A stretch of DNA of 47,736 bases. It comes from an uncultured Mucilaginibacter sp. Lineage in GTDB: Bacteria; Bacteroidota; Bacteroidia; Sphingobacteriales; Sphingobacteriaceae. The notes beneath the pieces were generated by a model. That model did not search any database, was not told the DNA's origin, and saw only the letters and a list, made by a program, of their open reading frames with translations. A program made the translations under genes and the position numbers. Positions 1 through 9,464 of the stretch are shown one piece after another (positions within the stretch are counted from its first letter, which is position 1; each line of letters starts with the position of its first letter). The stretch covers positions 1 to 47,736 of the forward strand of contig CAIWRU010000027.1 of the NCBI GenBank assembly GCA_903915155.1, given 5' to 3'.

Positions 1-38
1 TAATTTTTCCTATCCTTAATTATATAAATTATCAAAAA

Positions 39-3000
39 CTAAAGTTTAACACTGATACCTGCATTGAACACTCTTTGGATCGGGTAAGGGGTGCCCTCAC
101 TTAAGTTAACTTCGGGATCCTGACCTTTGAAACCTGCTATAGTGTACAGGTTCTCGCCATTTACAAATACCCTTATATTCGAGAACTTTAGTTTTCTTGC
201 TATTGAATATGGCAGTGTATAACCTACTTCAGCATTCTTCAACCTTATATAATCACCGTTACGTAACCAGAATGAAGAAAAGGCTGTGTTATATCCATTA
301 TATTTTTCGTTGGCGAAAGACAGCTCAGGCAATTGAGCGGTTGAAGCAGTTTCCGGAGTCCACCTGGCTGTTGCATTTTGGTAAGCTTGCCCCTGTGGTG
401 CCGATCCCAGGAAACCAAGGCCTGCAAAAGGCTGATACTCGCTGTTATCGATACTTACTGTGCGATTTAAAACACCCTGCAATATTACACTGATGCTAAA
501 GCCCTGGTAATTTATGCCCAATGATGCACCATAAAACATTAGCGGTTTTAAGTTACCTATTGGCGCCTCGTCAAATTGGTTTATAACACCATCACCATTC
601 AGGTCTTTTAACTTAACATCGCCTGCTTTTGGGCTATACCCCGAGTATGTTGGGGTATTGGCTACATTAGGACCATAAAACCCTTCGGCCTCATATCCAA
701 AAATTGCATTTACTGGCAGGCCGGTGTAGCGGTTCCAAGGGTATAGTGGAGTTTCCTCATCAGAAAATATAACCTTTGATGCCTGGGTTGAGAAATTGCC
801 CGTTACAAAATAATTTAGCTTGTTGATATTGTTGTTATACGTTGCCGAAAATTCAAACCCGTGATAAGCATTTATGCCGATATTTTCGTAAGGGTATGCT
901 GTTCCTAATAGTGCTATAGTTGCACCTCTTTTTTGTAACAGGTCATAATATTTATCATGATAGTAATCGGCAGTTAGTTGTAAATGATCTTTAAATAATG
1001 ATATGTCGGCACCTACATCAAGTTTGTGTGCTTTTTCCCACGATAAATAAGGATTAGCAAGGCCATTATCATAAACAGTAAATTGCTCGTTACGACCGGT
1101 ACCTGTGTAGTAAGAATAGTTTATGTTGCTTCCGCTATAAGTTTGAACGTAGCCGTAATATGAATAGGCATCAACATTGTTATTACCTGTTGTACCGTAA
1201 GTACCGCGCCATTTCCATGAGGTTATCCAGCTAAAGTTATCTTTAATGAACGATTCTTTGCCCATTTGCCAGCCTAAACCACCGGCATAAAATAAACCAT
1301 ATTGTTTACCTGGCGTATACCTGTTATAACCGCTGCTGTTTACTGCAGCCTCAATAAAGTATTTGCCATCATAATTATAAGCGCCCTTTAAAGCCCTGTC
1401 GGTTGTAACGGCAGATAAGTCATAATTCGATACCAATGCTTTTGTATCATAAAGTAATATACCACTTACGCTGCTTTTTCCAAACTGCCTGCTGTAATTA
1501 AGCGCTGCTTGACCAAACGATTGGCGTGCAGTATATAATGTTGTAAATGCATTGTTTTGAGACACTGTTTTACCAACAGCGGTATATGAACTGTCTTTAT
1601 TCAATACGTATGCAGAGTTTTGTAAACTACGATCGAGCGAGTTTGACGACTGGTATGACAGGTTACCTTTTAATTTTACTGATAATCCTTTCGTTACACC
1701 ACTCAGGTTGTAGTTCAGATCTAAATTTGCAAGTATGTCATTAATGTTGTTTTGAATATAGCCCGAAAACTCCGTCATGGCTAATAAGTTGTTGTTATAG
1801 GCCCCGCCAAGGTTTGAACCACCAAACGAACCGTTTGGATTATAAACCGGGTAAGCATTGTTTGGCGTGTGATATAATAAACTCAATATATTGGCTTCGC
1901 CGCCACCTGGTTCACGGGCTTGTTCAACACGGCCAAACAACTGTAGCTCAACGCTCAGGTTTTTATTAACCTGTACCGAAACATCAGAGTTAATAATGTA
2001 GCGGTTTAAATCGTTATTGGTGTTATAGGACGCTCCGGGTGCAGTATTAAATATTCCGGTTTGATCATAATAACTTACACCAATGGTGTATTTAGCTATT
2101 CGGCTGCCCCCATCTACATTTAATTTGTAAGCTGTTTCAGGTGCATTTTTACGCAATATGGTGCTAAACCAATTAACATCCGGGTGCCCGTAAGGGTCGG
2201 TGTGGTTTTTATATGCGTTAAAATCATTAGCTGTATAATAAGGCTGCTGCCCATCATTGTTTAACGCCTCGTTATATAAATAGCTGTATTGATAGGCCGA
2301 CAAGGGAGTTGGTAAATTGAGTGATTGCTGGATCCCTGTTTCGGCTGTAAATGATATGCGGGGCTTTCCTTCCTGGGCTTTTTTGGTAGTTACGAGTAAA
2401 ACACCTCTTGAACTATTTATGCCCAATAACATGGTTGATAACGCATCCTTCAACACCGAGATCGATTCTATACTTTCAGGATCAATTGATGATATTTCGC
2501 GCTGTACACCGTCAATTATAGTAACCGGAACCTGCCCGCGCAAAGTAAGATTGAACTCGGAGTTATCACTGGTTCGGTTATTTTGTGATGAAGCGTTTAT
2601 AAAGTTTTGTCCAAAGCCGTTTGTGAACAATGCAGCTGTGCTAAACGATGTAAAACCACTTGTTTGCTGCGTATATAAGCCCGACAATTGGCCCGGCAAA
2701 GCATAAACATATAACGATGCAGGGGTTGTAGTAAGCTGATTGGTATATATGGTTGATACCGCTCCTACTTCGCTTTCAGCACTTTGCGTACCGTACAACA
2801 CATCAATTGTGTGTGGCGATTTTAAATAGGTATCTAACAACCTAACAGTTATTGCTGCAGTGTCATTAACTGTAACCTGTGTGGAGTTGTAGTCCTTCGC
2901 TTTAAAAAACAGAACAGTACCAGCGTGGGCTTTTACACCAAAATGGCCGTATTCGTCGGTTTTTACAAACGTGGTGCTATCATTCACATATACCTTAACA

Positions 3001-3170
3001 TCTTTTAAGGTACGGTTATCCTGGTTAACAACTGTGCCTGTTATCCAGTCGGCAGTATTGGCGCTCCGTTTCACCGTTGTATCGCGCAGGGCGGCATAGC
3101 TGGTTTTTGCCAGCATGAGCATCAATATGATGATTCCCGTAAAGCATTTTTTTGAGTAGCAATAAAGCAT
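39..3170 (-). CDS. SusC/RagA-family TonB-dependent outer-membrane transporter
   Basis: This 1043-residue protein is predicted to import oligosaccharides through the outer membrane, working with the SusD-like lid protein encoded at 4854..6698 and driven by TonB. A signal peptide (about residues 1-26) is followed by a carboxypeptidase-like regulatory domain (about 40-115, including DEYGHFGVKA) and a plug domain with the SusC signature: IIDGVQREISSIDPESIESI, then SVLKDA and RGVLLVTTK. The remainder is an aromatic-rich, strand-alternating beta-barrel ending in SVKL. The start is ATG. It is transcribed last, after SusD and two small accessory genes, whereas SusC normally precedes SusD. The family assignment is firm; the substrate cannot be read from the sequence. 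Confidence 0.95.
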   Translation of the reverse strand: MLYCYSKKCFTGIIILMLMLAKTSYAALRDTTVKRSANTADWITGTVVNQDNRTLKDVKVYVNDSTTFVKTDEYGHFGVKAHAGTVLFFKAKDYNSTQVTVNDTAAITVRLLDTYLKSPHTIDVLYGTQSAESEVGAVSTIYTNQLTTTPASLYVYALPGQLSGLYTQQTSGFTSFSTAALFTNGFGQNFINASSQNNRTSDNSEFNLTLRGQVPVTIIDGVQREISSIDPESIESISVLKDALSTMLLGINSSRGVLLVTTKKAQEGKPRISFTAETGIQQSLNLPTPLSAYQYSYLYNEALNNDGQQPYYTANDFNAYKNHTDPYGHPDVNWFSTILRKNAPETAYKLNVDGGSRIAKYTIGVSYYDQTGIFNTAPGASYNTNNDLNRYIINSDVSVQVNKNLSVELQLFGRVEQAREPGGGEANILSLLYHTPNNAYPVYNPNGSFGGSNLGGAYNNNLLAMTEFSGYIQNNINDILANLDLNYNLSGVTKGLSVKLKGNLSYQSSNSLDRSLQNSAYVLNKDSSYTAVGKTVSQNNAFTTLYTARQSFGQAALNYSRQFGKSSVSGILLYDTKALVSNYDLSAVTTDRALKGAYNYDGKYFIEAAVNSSGYNRYTPGKQYGLFYAGGLGWQMGKESFIKDNFSWITSWKWRGTYGTTGNNNVDAYSYYGYVQTYSGSNINYSYYTGTGRNEQFTVYDNGLANPYLSWEKAHKLDVGADISLFKDHLQLTADYYHDKYYDLLQKRGATIALLGTAYPYENIGINAYHGFEFSATYNNNINKLNYFVTGNFSTQASKVIFSDEETPLYPWNRYTGLPVNAIFGYEAEGFYGPNVANTPTYSGYSPKAGDVKLKDLNGDGVINQFDEAPIGNLKPLMFYGASLGINYQGFSISVILQGVLNRTVSIDNSEYQPFAGLGFLGSAPQGQAYQNATARWTPETASTAQLPELSFANEKYNGYNTAFSSFWLRNGDYIRLKNAEVGYTLPYSIARKLKFSNIRVFVNGENLYTIAGFKGQDPEVNLSEGTPYPIQRVFNAGISVKL

Positions 3171-3303
3171 AGAATCAGATTTAAATTGTTGTTGAAAATG
3201 AAAATATAATTTAGAACCTGTAAGCCGCCTTAACTGTATAATAAGTTAAAACATTTGTACATAATAAACTATTGGGTGTGGTTTTTATAAAATCGCCACA
3301 CCG

Positions 3304-4332
3304 TCAATTACACTTAAACTTATAAGTAAAGGCTTCGTCAGTGTCGGCAAAACCTACCTTGTTGCCATTGGCATCAATAATATGGTATATCATTTCGGTA
3401 GCCGTTTCACCAGCTGGCAAGCTAAAGAATGACCTTGGCCAAAATGTAATTTTATATAAGCCACTATTTGAAGTTGTTTGTGTTAACAGCGATTTGGGCG
3501 ATTGGGTACAAAAACCTGTCAGCACCTTATTATCACTGGTTAAAACTGTATCAACGCATAAGTAAAAATTAGGCCCTTTTACTTTGTTAGCCGTATCAAG
3601 TTTTTCATTGTATGTAAGGGTAAGAAAATCGTTATCCAATGATTTTGGCGGGTCGAGGCTGGTAAGCAGCGGATCGCAAAGGTCCACAATATCGCCGGTG
3701 CCTGTAACTGTTAAGCGCGGGCCGTTCAAATAACCATAATCGGGTGTTGTCGCGTTGAAATGGCTAATACCGTCAACACTTTCACAAATTACATAGGCGG
3801 GTTTAAAAATGGTGGTGTTACCATCAATACCTGCAGTAATTTTCAGGTCTATTTCGCCTGTTATAGTAACCACGTTAGGGATACTTATTTGCTGGGTTGA
3901 GCGGAATACTACCCATTCCATATCGGCAACAAGATTTTGGCCTATACCAAATTTCTTAAGCATGGCGGCCGAGTAGCTTAAATTGGTGCCGTTGTTTATA
4001 CTTTCCGTTTCGAGTATCGACGGCGGCATTTCTACCATGTTACCATTACCCAGCGTACTTGTATAAGTAGCAGTGGTATTTGCGCCCGCATTCCATCCTT
4101 TTGGCATTAAAAAACCAATAATATAATTAGCCAGGATAGGGCTGTTCAAAATGTTGGTTTTCACAGTACAATGCGCTGTAATAGGCAATACCTGGCCGGC
4201 AATACCGGTAGTTGGCTGGTCAAGCTGCGATATTACAATTGAACAGCATACCAGGAAAACAGCAAGTGCGAATAAGGCGCACACCTTCCACAAATTTTTG
4301 CCTTTTATCTTTATGTTGAAATATGATCTCAT
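3304..4332 (-). CDS. DUF4961-like surface protein of the SusC/SusD locus
   Basis: The 342-residue protein has a hydrophobic N-terminal segment (about 16-36, FALAVFLVCCSIVISQL) that could be a signal or lipoprotein anchor, with Cys29/Cys30 near its end. The rest is a probable beta-sandwich exported protein; its last 130 residues (from about DPLLTSLDPPKSL) look like a separate Ig-like module ending in a Cys-containing strand. It resembles the DUF4961 family I associate with SusC/SusD loci, but this is recalled similarity and not a search result. It lies 18 bases after the DUF5004-like gene and 133 bases before susC, so it is probably in the same transcript. A role as an accessory surface glycan-binding protein is inferred from context only. 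Confidence 0.6.
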   Translation of the reverse strand: MRSYFNIKIKGKNLWKVCALFALAVFLVCCSIVISQLDQPTTGIAGQVLPITAHCTVKTNILNSPILANYIIGFLMPKGWNAGANTTATYTSTLGNGNMVEMPPSILETESINNGTNLSYSAAMLKKFGIGQNLVADMEWVVFRSTQQISIPNVVTITGEIDLKITAGIDGNTTIFKPAYVICESVDGISHFNATTPDYGYLNGPRLTVTGTGDIVDLCDPLLTSLDPPKSLDNDFLTLTYNEKLDTANKVKGPNFYLCVDTVLTSDNKVLTGFCTQSPKSLLTQTTSNSGLYKITFWPRSFFSLPAGETATEMIYHIIDANGNKVGFADTDEAFTYKFKCN

Positions 4333-4350
4333 ATCTTTTTCTGTTTATAA

Positions 4351-4812
4351 TTAATTAACTTTTACAAGTGAATACGAATAGGAATTTTGCGGGCAGCCAG
4401 GGCTGAATACCAGTGTAAGCACCCTAACCCCGTTTACTATAGGGTAAGTAAATGCTGTTGATACCGGTGCCGATGCCCCTGTTTCCGTAAATTTAATTGA
4501 AAATGGAAACTGCGGATTATCAAGCGAATAAGTACCATTTTGCGACACTATAAAAGGCAACGGGTTACTAAGTGTATAGTTGCCACCATTAAATTTTATA
4601 GTGAAGCTGTTGAACTTGATAACAGTTGTATCAACCAGGCTAAAAAGGTCGGCTCCGTTTCTTGATGCCTTAACTACTTTCCATGTGCCGGTGAGGTCCT
4701 TTACAGGTTCGGTAATCGGCGTTATTTTGTCTGTTTTACATGACGACCATACCAATATGGCAAGTACTATCAGCAAAAAATTCAGTTTGTTAAAATTATT
4801 AAGCTTTTTCAT
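4351..4812 (-). CDS. DUF5004-like small lipoprotein
   Basis: A 153-residue predicted lipoprotein: N-terminal MKKLNNFNK, a hydrophobic stretch and a lipobox ending at Cys25 (VWSSCKTDK). The mature part begins with DLTGTWKVVKASRNG, the opening typical of small lipocalin-like proteins that start LxGxW, followed by alternating strands. It resembles the DUF5004 family of Bacteroidota. It sits between susD (41 bases upstream in the direction of transcription) and the DUF4961-like gene, so it is probably a surface accessory of the same transporter. No catalytic motif is visible and its molecular function is unknown. Confidence 0.6.
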   Translation of the reverse strand: MKKLNNFNKLNFLLIVLAILVWSSCKTDKITPITEPVKDLTGTWKVVKASRNGADLFSLVDTTVIKFNSFTIKFNGGNYTLSNPLPFIVSQNGTYSLDNPQFPFSIKFTETGASAPVSTAFTYPIVNGVRVLTLVFSPGCPQNSYSYSLVKVN

Positions 4813-4853
4813 ATAGCATTTTTACTTATGTAATCACTAATTAGTAAATATTA

Positions 4854-6698
4854 TTAATATCCCGGATTTTGGATCAAACCAGCCCCTTTGCCTATCTCGG
4901 TTTGCGGGAAAGGCCACAGGTACATTTTTGTAGTGAACACGTGCGAGCGCACATCGAATATTTTATAGGTCGGAACGCCATTGGTGCGGTCAACCTCCAT
5001 ACCTTTTGCTACAAAATTCTCAGCCTGATCGGCAATTACCCAACGCCTTACATCAAAAAAGCGGTGGCCTTCATAGGCAAGTTCTACACGCCTCTCGTTT
5101 TGAATATAAGTACGCATCTGATCGGTAGAAAGCCCTGTAGGTAATTGGTAAGGGCTTAATCCTGCGCGCTGGCGTACAGCTTCAACAGCCTGGTAAACCA
5201 ATGATGTAGGCCCTTCAAACTCATTAGCCGCCTCGGCATAATCAAGCAATATTTCGGCATACCTTATTAAAGGAAGACAGCGTTGTGAAGTGTTGAAAAA
5301 GCCCTCCGATATGGCATTCGGGTCGAGCATTTTATTATTGTAATAACCGGTAAGTGTGCCCTGGTAAACAGCATCTGTTCCGCCCGATAAAGCACCACCT
5401 GAATTATTAAGATAAATATTTACAGGTGAATAACCTGCTATCTGGCCGTTTGGCGTACGGTTACCCATTAACGATTGATCGTATGTTATTGAATATTTTA
5501 AACGCGGGTCGCGGTTAGCATAAGGGTTTGTTGCGTCGTAACCCGAAAGCGGATCGTCAATAGGCAAACCATTCTTCATAGGGAAAGCATCAACCATACC
5601 CTGGTAAGGATATGCGCCGTTAGCGCCGGTACGTGAAGGCGGTTGAAATAAACCTTCCAGGTAAGCGTTACTGTTACCTTGCATTAACTGGAAAATATAT
5701 TCACTATTAACCCTTTTGGTAAACAATTCCTGGAAAGCACCTACTTCGCCATAACCACCAATGTTAGTACTATCGGTAAACAGGCTGTATGTGCCTAATC
5801 CTATTACTGCCTGAGCTGCATCTTCAGCTAATTTCCAGCGATTCGGATCATATGACGGATACCCAACCAGTGCCTGTATACTAGGCGATGAAGCAAGATT
5901 TTGCGGAGTCTTGTTAAAAAACGGTCCAAAACCACCTTGTAGTGTAGGATTATTAAATAACGGGCTGGCAGCATAAAGCAACACCCTGGCCTTTAGCGCC
6001 AAACATGCGCCTTTTGAAGCGCGGCCATAATTTAACCCCGATTGCGTTGTAGGCAAAGAAGCGCCGGCCGAGTCGCACTGAGAGGTTATGTAATTTACAG
6101 TTTCTTCAAATGTATTACGCTTTGCCGATATAGGCTGAGTATAAGTAAACAACTGATCACCAACTATTGGCACACCGCCATAATGCTCAAGCAATATAAA
6201 ATAGTACCATGCCCGCAAAAACCTGGCCTCAGCCACCATTGATGCTTTATTGGCAGGCTTTAAAGGCACAGAAGCAATATTTGCAAACAACTGGTTAACT
6301 GCACGTATTTGCGTATAACAGGTATTGTACGGATCATCGTACCCAGACCCGGGTTTTACGTTTATAGCGTTTATTGAGCCTGTAGCAAATGCGAATGCCG
6401 CGGTTGAAAACGCGTGCGATACCTCAGACTCATCGCCGGCTGCATCCAAACCACCGCAAACAACGTTTGCCCCGCCCGGAGAGTAAACAAACCGCGAAGG
6501 AAGAATAGCAAAGCCAATATTGGAATAAATATTAGCCAGGAATCCTTCCGCATTGGCACTGTCCTTAAAAACTGTTTGTTGGGTAAGGTTAGTAGTTGTG
6601 GTTGCCGCCAGGAAGCCATCTTTTTTACATGACGCTACTATGAGCATTGTAAAAGAGAAGAATATTAATGTAATAGCAGAAACGTAAATTTTCCTCAT
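4854..6698 (-). CDS. SusD/RagB-family starch-binding-like lipoprotein
   Basis: The 614-residue lipoprotein has its lipobox at Cys24 (LIVASCKKDGFL). SusD proteins form the extracellular lid over a SusC barrel and bind glycan with an alpha-helical TPR-like fold. Supporting features are the N-terminal TVFKDSANAEGFLANIYSNI segment, the EARFLRAWYYFILLEHYGGV helix, the KARVLLYAASPLFNNP helix, and the C-terminal RYAEILLDYAEAANE and RRVELAYEGHRFFDVRRW motifs, all characteristic of RagB/SusD. It precedes the DUF5004-like, DUF4961-like and susC genes. The 383-base gap upstream (6699..7081) carries a candidate promoter and operator-like sites, so this gene probably begins its own transcript. Glycan specificity is unknown. 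Confidence 0.95.
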   Translation of the reverse strand: MRKIYVSAITLIFFSFTMLIVASCKKDGFLAATTTTNLTQQTVFKDSANAEGFLANIYSNIGFAILPSRFVYSPGGANVVCGGLDAAGDESEVSHAFSTAAFAFATGSINAINVKPGSGYDDPYNTCYTQIRAVNQLFANIASVPLKPANKASMVAEARFLRAWYYFILLEHYGGVPIVGDQLFTYTQPISAKRNTFEETVNYITSQCDSAGASLPTTQSGLNYGRASKGACLALKARVLLYAASPLFNNPTLQGGFGPFFNKTPQNLASSPSIQALVGYPSYDPNRWKLAEDAAQAVIGLGTYSLFTDSTNIGGYGEVGAFQELFTKRVNSEYIFQLMQGNSNAYLEGLFQPPSRTGANGAYPYQGMVDAFPMKNGLPIDDPLSGYDATNPYANRDPRLKYSITYDQSLMGNRTPNGQIAGYSPVNIYLNNSGGALSGGTDAVYQGTLTGYYNNKMLDPNAISEGFFNTSQRCLPLIRYAEILLDYAEAANEFEGPTSLVYQAVEAVRQRAGLSPYQLPTGLSTDQMRTYIQNERRVELAYEGHRFFDVRRWVIADQAENFVAKGMEVDRTNGVPTYKIFDVRSHVFTTKMYLWPFPQTEIGKGAGLIQNPGY

Positions 6699-6882
6699 AT
6701 CTGATTATTTAAATAAATATTTTAAAGCGCAATTTTTAGTGTTTTGTAATTACAAAAACCCGTTCGCACGGCATAAAATAAACCAAATCAGTTTTACAGG
6801 TATAACATACCACGATTGGCTTCTTGAATACTTTTTGCTATTTAATTACAAATTGGTTTATAACTTGATTTAGAATCTGATG

Positions 6883-6913
6883 CTAATATAATACTTAAAA
6901 ACGGTTTAGCAAA
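6883..6913 (-). promoter_or_regulatory. Candidate promoter of the susD-susC unit with the shared TTTGCTAAA(T/C)CG motif
   Basis: Read on the minus strand, TTTG (6913..6910) is followed after exactly 19 bases by TATATTAG (6890..6883). This is one mismatch from the Bacteroidota TAnnTTTG -7 box. The TTTG opens the motif TTTGCTAAACCG, which recurs upstream of other genes in this locus. The implied leader to susD is about 180 bases. The rest of the 383-base gap is AT-rich with no ORF. This is a pattern call only. Confidence 0.45.
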
Positions 6914-6981
6914 TTTTTTAATAAAAAAATATCGCCTGATAAAATCCTCCATTTTTGAAATAATTTTGGCTATTTATATTT

Positions 6982-6993
6982 ACAATCGATTGT
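6982..6993. promoter_or_regulatory. Operator-like perfect palindrome upstream of susD
   Basis: ACAATCGATTGT is a perfect 12-base palindrome with a central CG, the general form of LacI/GalR-family operators. It lies 70 bases upstream of the candidate -33 box for susD. No regulator gene is present in the window, so the binding factor is unknown, and a 12-base palindrome could also arise by chance. Confidence 0.25.
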
Positions 6994-7081
6994 TTTTACC
7001 AATAATGTAGGTACATTCATACATACTTAGCTTATTACTAATAAAAGTAAAGACTTTTTTACAAAAATCTAAAAAAAATTA

Positions 7082-7915
7082 TTACTTCTTGCTGTCAAAA
7101 AACCGACTAAAAAACAGCATTTGATAATTAATTGAGTTACCCCAGTATTGCCAGGTATGGCCACCCGGCCGTACCGTAAAATCATGGGGGATGTTAGCTG
7201 CAAGCAATTTATCGTGCAGGTTTTTATTCACCTGGTAAAAAAAGTCGCTGCTGCCGCAATCAAAAGTTATCGCCAGGGCATTCGGTTTTAATAAATCCAC
7301 CAAATTCACTACGCTGTATGCCGCCCATCTATCGGGAAACTCACTATATTTTCCAAGCCTTTTCGCTATATCCCAGTTATCCGGGAAAGGACGTATATCT
7401 ACTCCCCCGCTCATGCTGCCACAGGCACCAAAAACATCCTGGTGCCTGAAAGCTAAAAACAACGCGCCGTGCCCACCCATGCTTAGGCCGGTAATGGCAC
7501 GGCCCGAGCGATCTTTTATAGTTGAATAATGACTGTCGATATAATTTACCAGTTCGGTAGCCACATAAGTTTCATATTTCCATGCCGGGTCAACAGGACT
7601 ATCTAAATACCAGCTTGAGAAATTGCCATCGGCACAAACTATCAAAACATCAAAACGGTCGCTAAGTTGCTTTATGCTTGTTTTATCGGGGTCGTTCTTT
7701 GTCCAGTCGGCATAGTTGCCGCTATAACCATGCAGCAGGTATACCACCGGGAATTTTTTTTCTGCTGAATAGTCATCAGGTTTAACAACAACCGCCTTTA
7801 TGTTTTTATGCATGGCATCGCTGTAAGTAAGCGCAGTATCAACCGTAGCAGCATTGGCTTTTAACCCAAAAACAACGAGAGCGATTATCAATATTTTAAC
7901 AAGCGTGTTTTTCAT
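7082..7915 (-). CDS. Secreted CE1/esterase-D-like alpha/beta-hydrolase esterase
   Basis: The 277-residue protein has a signal peptide (about 1-22, ending KANAA). It is an alpha/beta hydrolase of the tributyrin esterase/EstA type, whose members remove acyl, acetyl or feruloyl esters. Visible features are the oxyanion segment YLLHGYSG (59-66), the nucleophile elbow GLSMGG with Ser145, the probable acid Asp224 (GSSDFF) and catalytic His253 (GGHTWQYW). Its length is normal for the family. It starts 9 bases after the SGNH hydrolase stop, so the two are co-transcribed. Together they suggest that the targeted glycan carries ester decorations; that substrate inference is not proven by the sequence. 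Confidence 0.88.
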   Translation of the reverse strand: MKNTLVKILIIALVVFGLKANAATVDTALTYSDAMHKNIKAVVVKPDDYSAEKKFPVVYLLHGYSGNYADWTKNDPDKTSIKQLSDRFDVLIVCADGNFSSWYLDSPVDPAWKYETYVATELVNYIDSHYSTIKDRSGRAITGLSMGGHGALFLAFRHQDVFGACGSMSGGVDIRPFPDNWDIAKRLGKYSEFPDRWAAYSVVNLVDLLKPNALAITFDCGSSDFFYQVNKNLHDKLLAANIPHDFTVRPGGHTWQYWGNSINYQMLFFSRFFDSKK

Positions 7916-7924
7916 AAACCAATT

Positions 7925-9334
7925 TTAATTTACTGGCTGTAAAGTTACTTTGTGCGCCTGCGGCTTATTCGCGGCATATATTTCATTTACCAAAGCATCC
8001 ATTTCGCCCTGCCATGCATCGCGAACAGATTTGTATTGCGCCTTGATATAATTATCGCGGTTACCGCCTACAAAAGGGTTATTCTTTGATGCTTTATTTA
8101 CCGTATCCATTGCTGCTTTGTTATCGGCATATAACAAACCTTTGGCTTTCAACAGGTCAAACTGTACATAGGCATAATTTCTTAAGCGGCGTTCAATATC
8201 CCAGCGTTCTTCGTTCATGTGCATTATGGCAAGGGCCTGCTGATATTCGGGGGTGTAAGTTTGCTCGGCAAGGTTGATACCGGTAGCAAGGTCCGCAGCG
8301 CTCCACTGGCCTATTTCCTGTCCGTCCATTATTAATTTATAATTCCCGGCCTTCAAATCTTTTACGGTCAACAGCTCTTGGTTAAATTCTTTCATAAAGG
8401 GCACATACTTTGTTCCATCCGACTGGCGATTGTGTTTACCCCAGCCACCTCCAACAGCAACTGTATCCAGCGGATAAGGCAGCGCGTTTGCCAGGTAACT
8501 AAAAGAAACACTACCATTTGCACCTGTAACATTGGTAATTGCACAATTTACAGCTTTGGTTACTTGCTTAGTTTTAGCATTCACACTAAAATCGGCCACA
8601 GGCTTATTGGCAAGGCCCTGTGTTTTCAAAAACAGGTAAGCCATAACCAGGTGACCGTCATAATCAGGATGTATACGATCGTTTGGCGTTAAGCTGAACA
8701 TGGTATCTGTTTTTTGCCACTCCAGGTTTATGGCCATCATGGGGTGATTAAAATCAACATAGGGCCACCCATTCTTTTTGGCGGTTGCTTGTTGAAAGTC
8801 GATCATCTTTTCAAAGGCAGCGCTTTTTTTAGGGAAGTAACGGTTTTTATTGCTTTTGGTGGTTTCGTCATAGGGCGAGCCCAGTATCAGTACTTTTTTA
8901 ATTTCAGGATGTTTTTTCATTTTGGCGTCTAACACCATGTACCGAGCCTCCGCAGTATCTATCGCGCTTTGGCCAATTGAATCTGCCTTGGGCTTAAACC
9001 ACTCAAAATAACCACTATCGTTCATGCCCCAGGTAAGTGTCATCACTGTTGGCTTTTTAGGGAGCACTTCGTATTCAAAACGGTCGCTCATTTGTTTCAC
9101 ATTATCACCACCTACGCCTACATTAAAGCAGGTGATGCGCGTATTTGGATAATGTGTCATGTAATATAGCCAGATGTAAGAATGATAATGGCCGCCATCG
9201 GTAATACTGTTGCCTAAAAATGCAACCCTGTCGCCGGCTTTAAAAGGGGCTAGCGTTTGCGCGCCGACTAAAGCACCAAATCCAAAAGATAAAAAGAGGG
9301 CAAGAAATAGTTTAAATTTAAAAGTCATAGTCAT
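7925..9334 (-). CDS. Secreted SGNH/GDSL-family hydrolase, probable carbohydrate esterase
   Basis: The 469-residue protein has a signal peptide (about 1-25, ending VGAQ). SGNH hydrolases are esterases, often acetylesterases acting on polysaccharides. Block I is FLGNSITDGG with Ser43, block II glycine is in NVGVGGDNV, block III is TWGMND with Asn105, and block V is NDRIHPDYDGH with Asp219 and His222, so the catalytic set is complete. About 200 further residues follow the SGNH domain, including MHMNEERWDIERRLRNYAYV, a helical extension seen in large glycan-locus SGNH proteins. It heads a pair with the downstream esterase and has its own candidate promoter 73 bases upstream. Substrate unknown. 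Confidence 0.9.
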   Translation of the reverse strand: MTMTFKFKLFLALFLSFGFGALVGAQTLAPFKAGDRVAFLGNSITDGGHYHSYIWLYYMTHYPNTRITCFNVGVGGDNVKQMSDRFEYEVLPKKPTVMTLTWGMNDSGYFEWFKPKADSIGQSAIDTAEARYMVLDAKMKKHPEIKKVLILGSPYDETTKSNKNRYFPKKSAAFEKMIDFQQATAKKNGWPYVDFNHPMMAINLEWQKTDTMFSLTPNDRIHPDYDGHLVMAYLFLKTQGLANKPVADFSVNAKTKQVTKAVNCAITNVTGANGSVSFSYLANALPYPLDTVAVGGGWGKHNRQSDGTKYVPFMKEFNQELLTVKDLKAGNYKLIMDGQEIGQWSAADLATGINLAEQTYTPEYQQALAIMHMNEERWDIERRLRNYAYVQFDLLKAKGLLYADNKAAMDTVNKASKNNPFVGGNRDNYIKAQYKSVRDAWQGEMDALVNEIYAANKPQAHKVTLQPVN

Positions 9335-9406
9335 TAATTAGGAACAGCACTGTGCAGCACGGTTAAAAAAATGGTTAGTTTATTGGTTAATTGGATTAAT
9401 GAACAT

Positions 9407-9437
9407 CAATTATAATCAAAAAATTCGATTTAGCAAC
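9407..9437 (-). promoter_or_regulatory. Candidate promoter of the SGNH/esterase pair with the shared motif
   Basis: On the minus strand GTTGCTAAATCG (9437..9426) matches the locus motif with one change in its first base. Nineteen bases after the GTTG comes TATAATTG (9414..9407), one mismatch from TAnnTTTG. The same 19-base spacing occurs at 6883..6913 and 13991..14021. The gap between the GH38-like stop and the SGNH start is 130 bases, leaving a leader of roughly 66 bases. Confidence 0.42.
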
Positions 9438-9464
9438 TACAATTAAAATTTTATTAATATTTCA

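Noticed and set aside
197..2706. Plus-strand open frames within susC
   Set aside because: They lie wholly opposite a conserved transporter gene and have no recognisable domain or signal.
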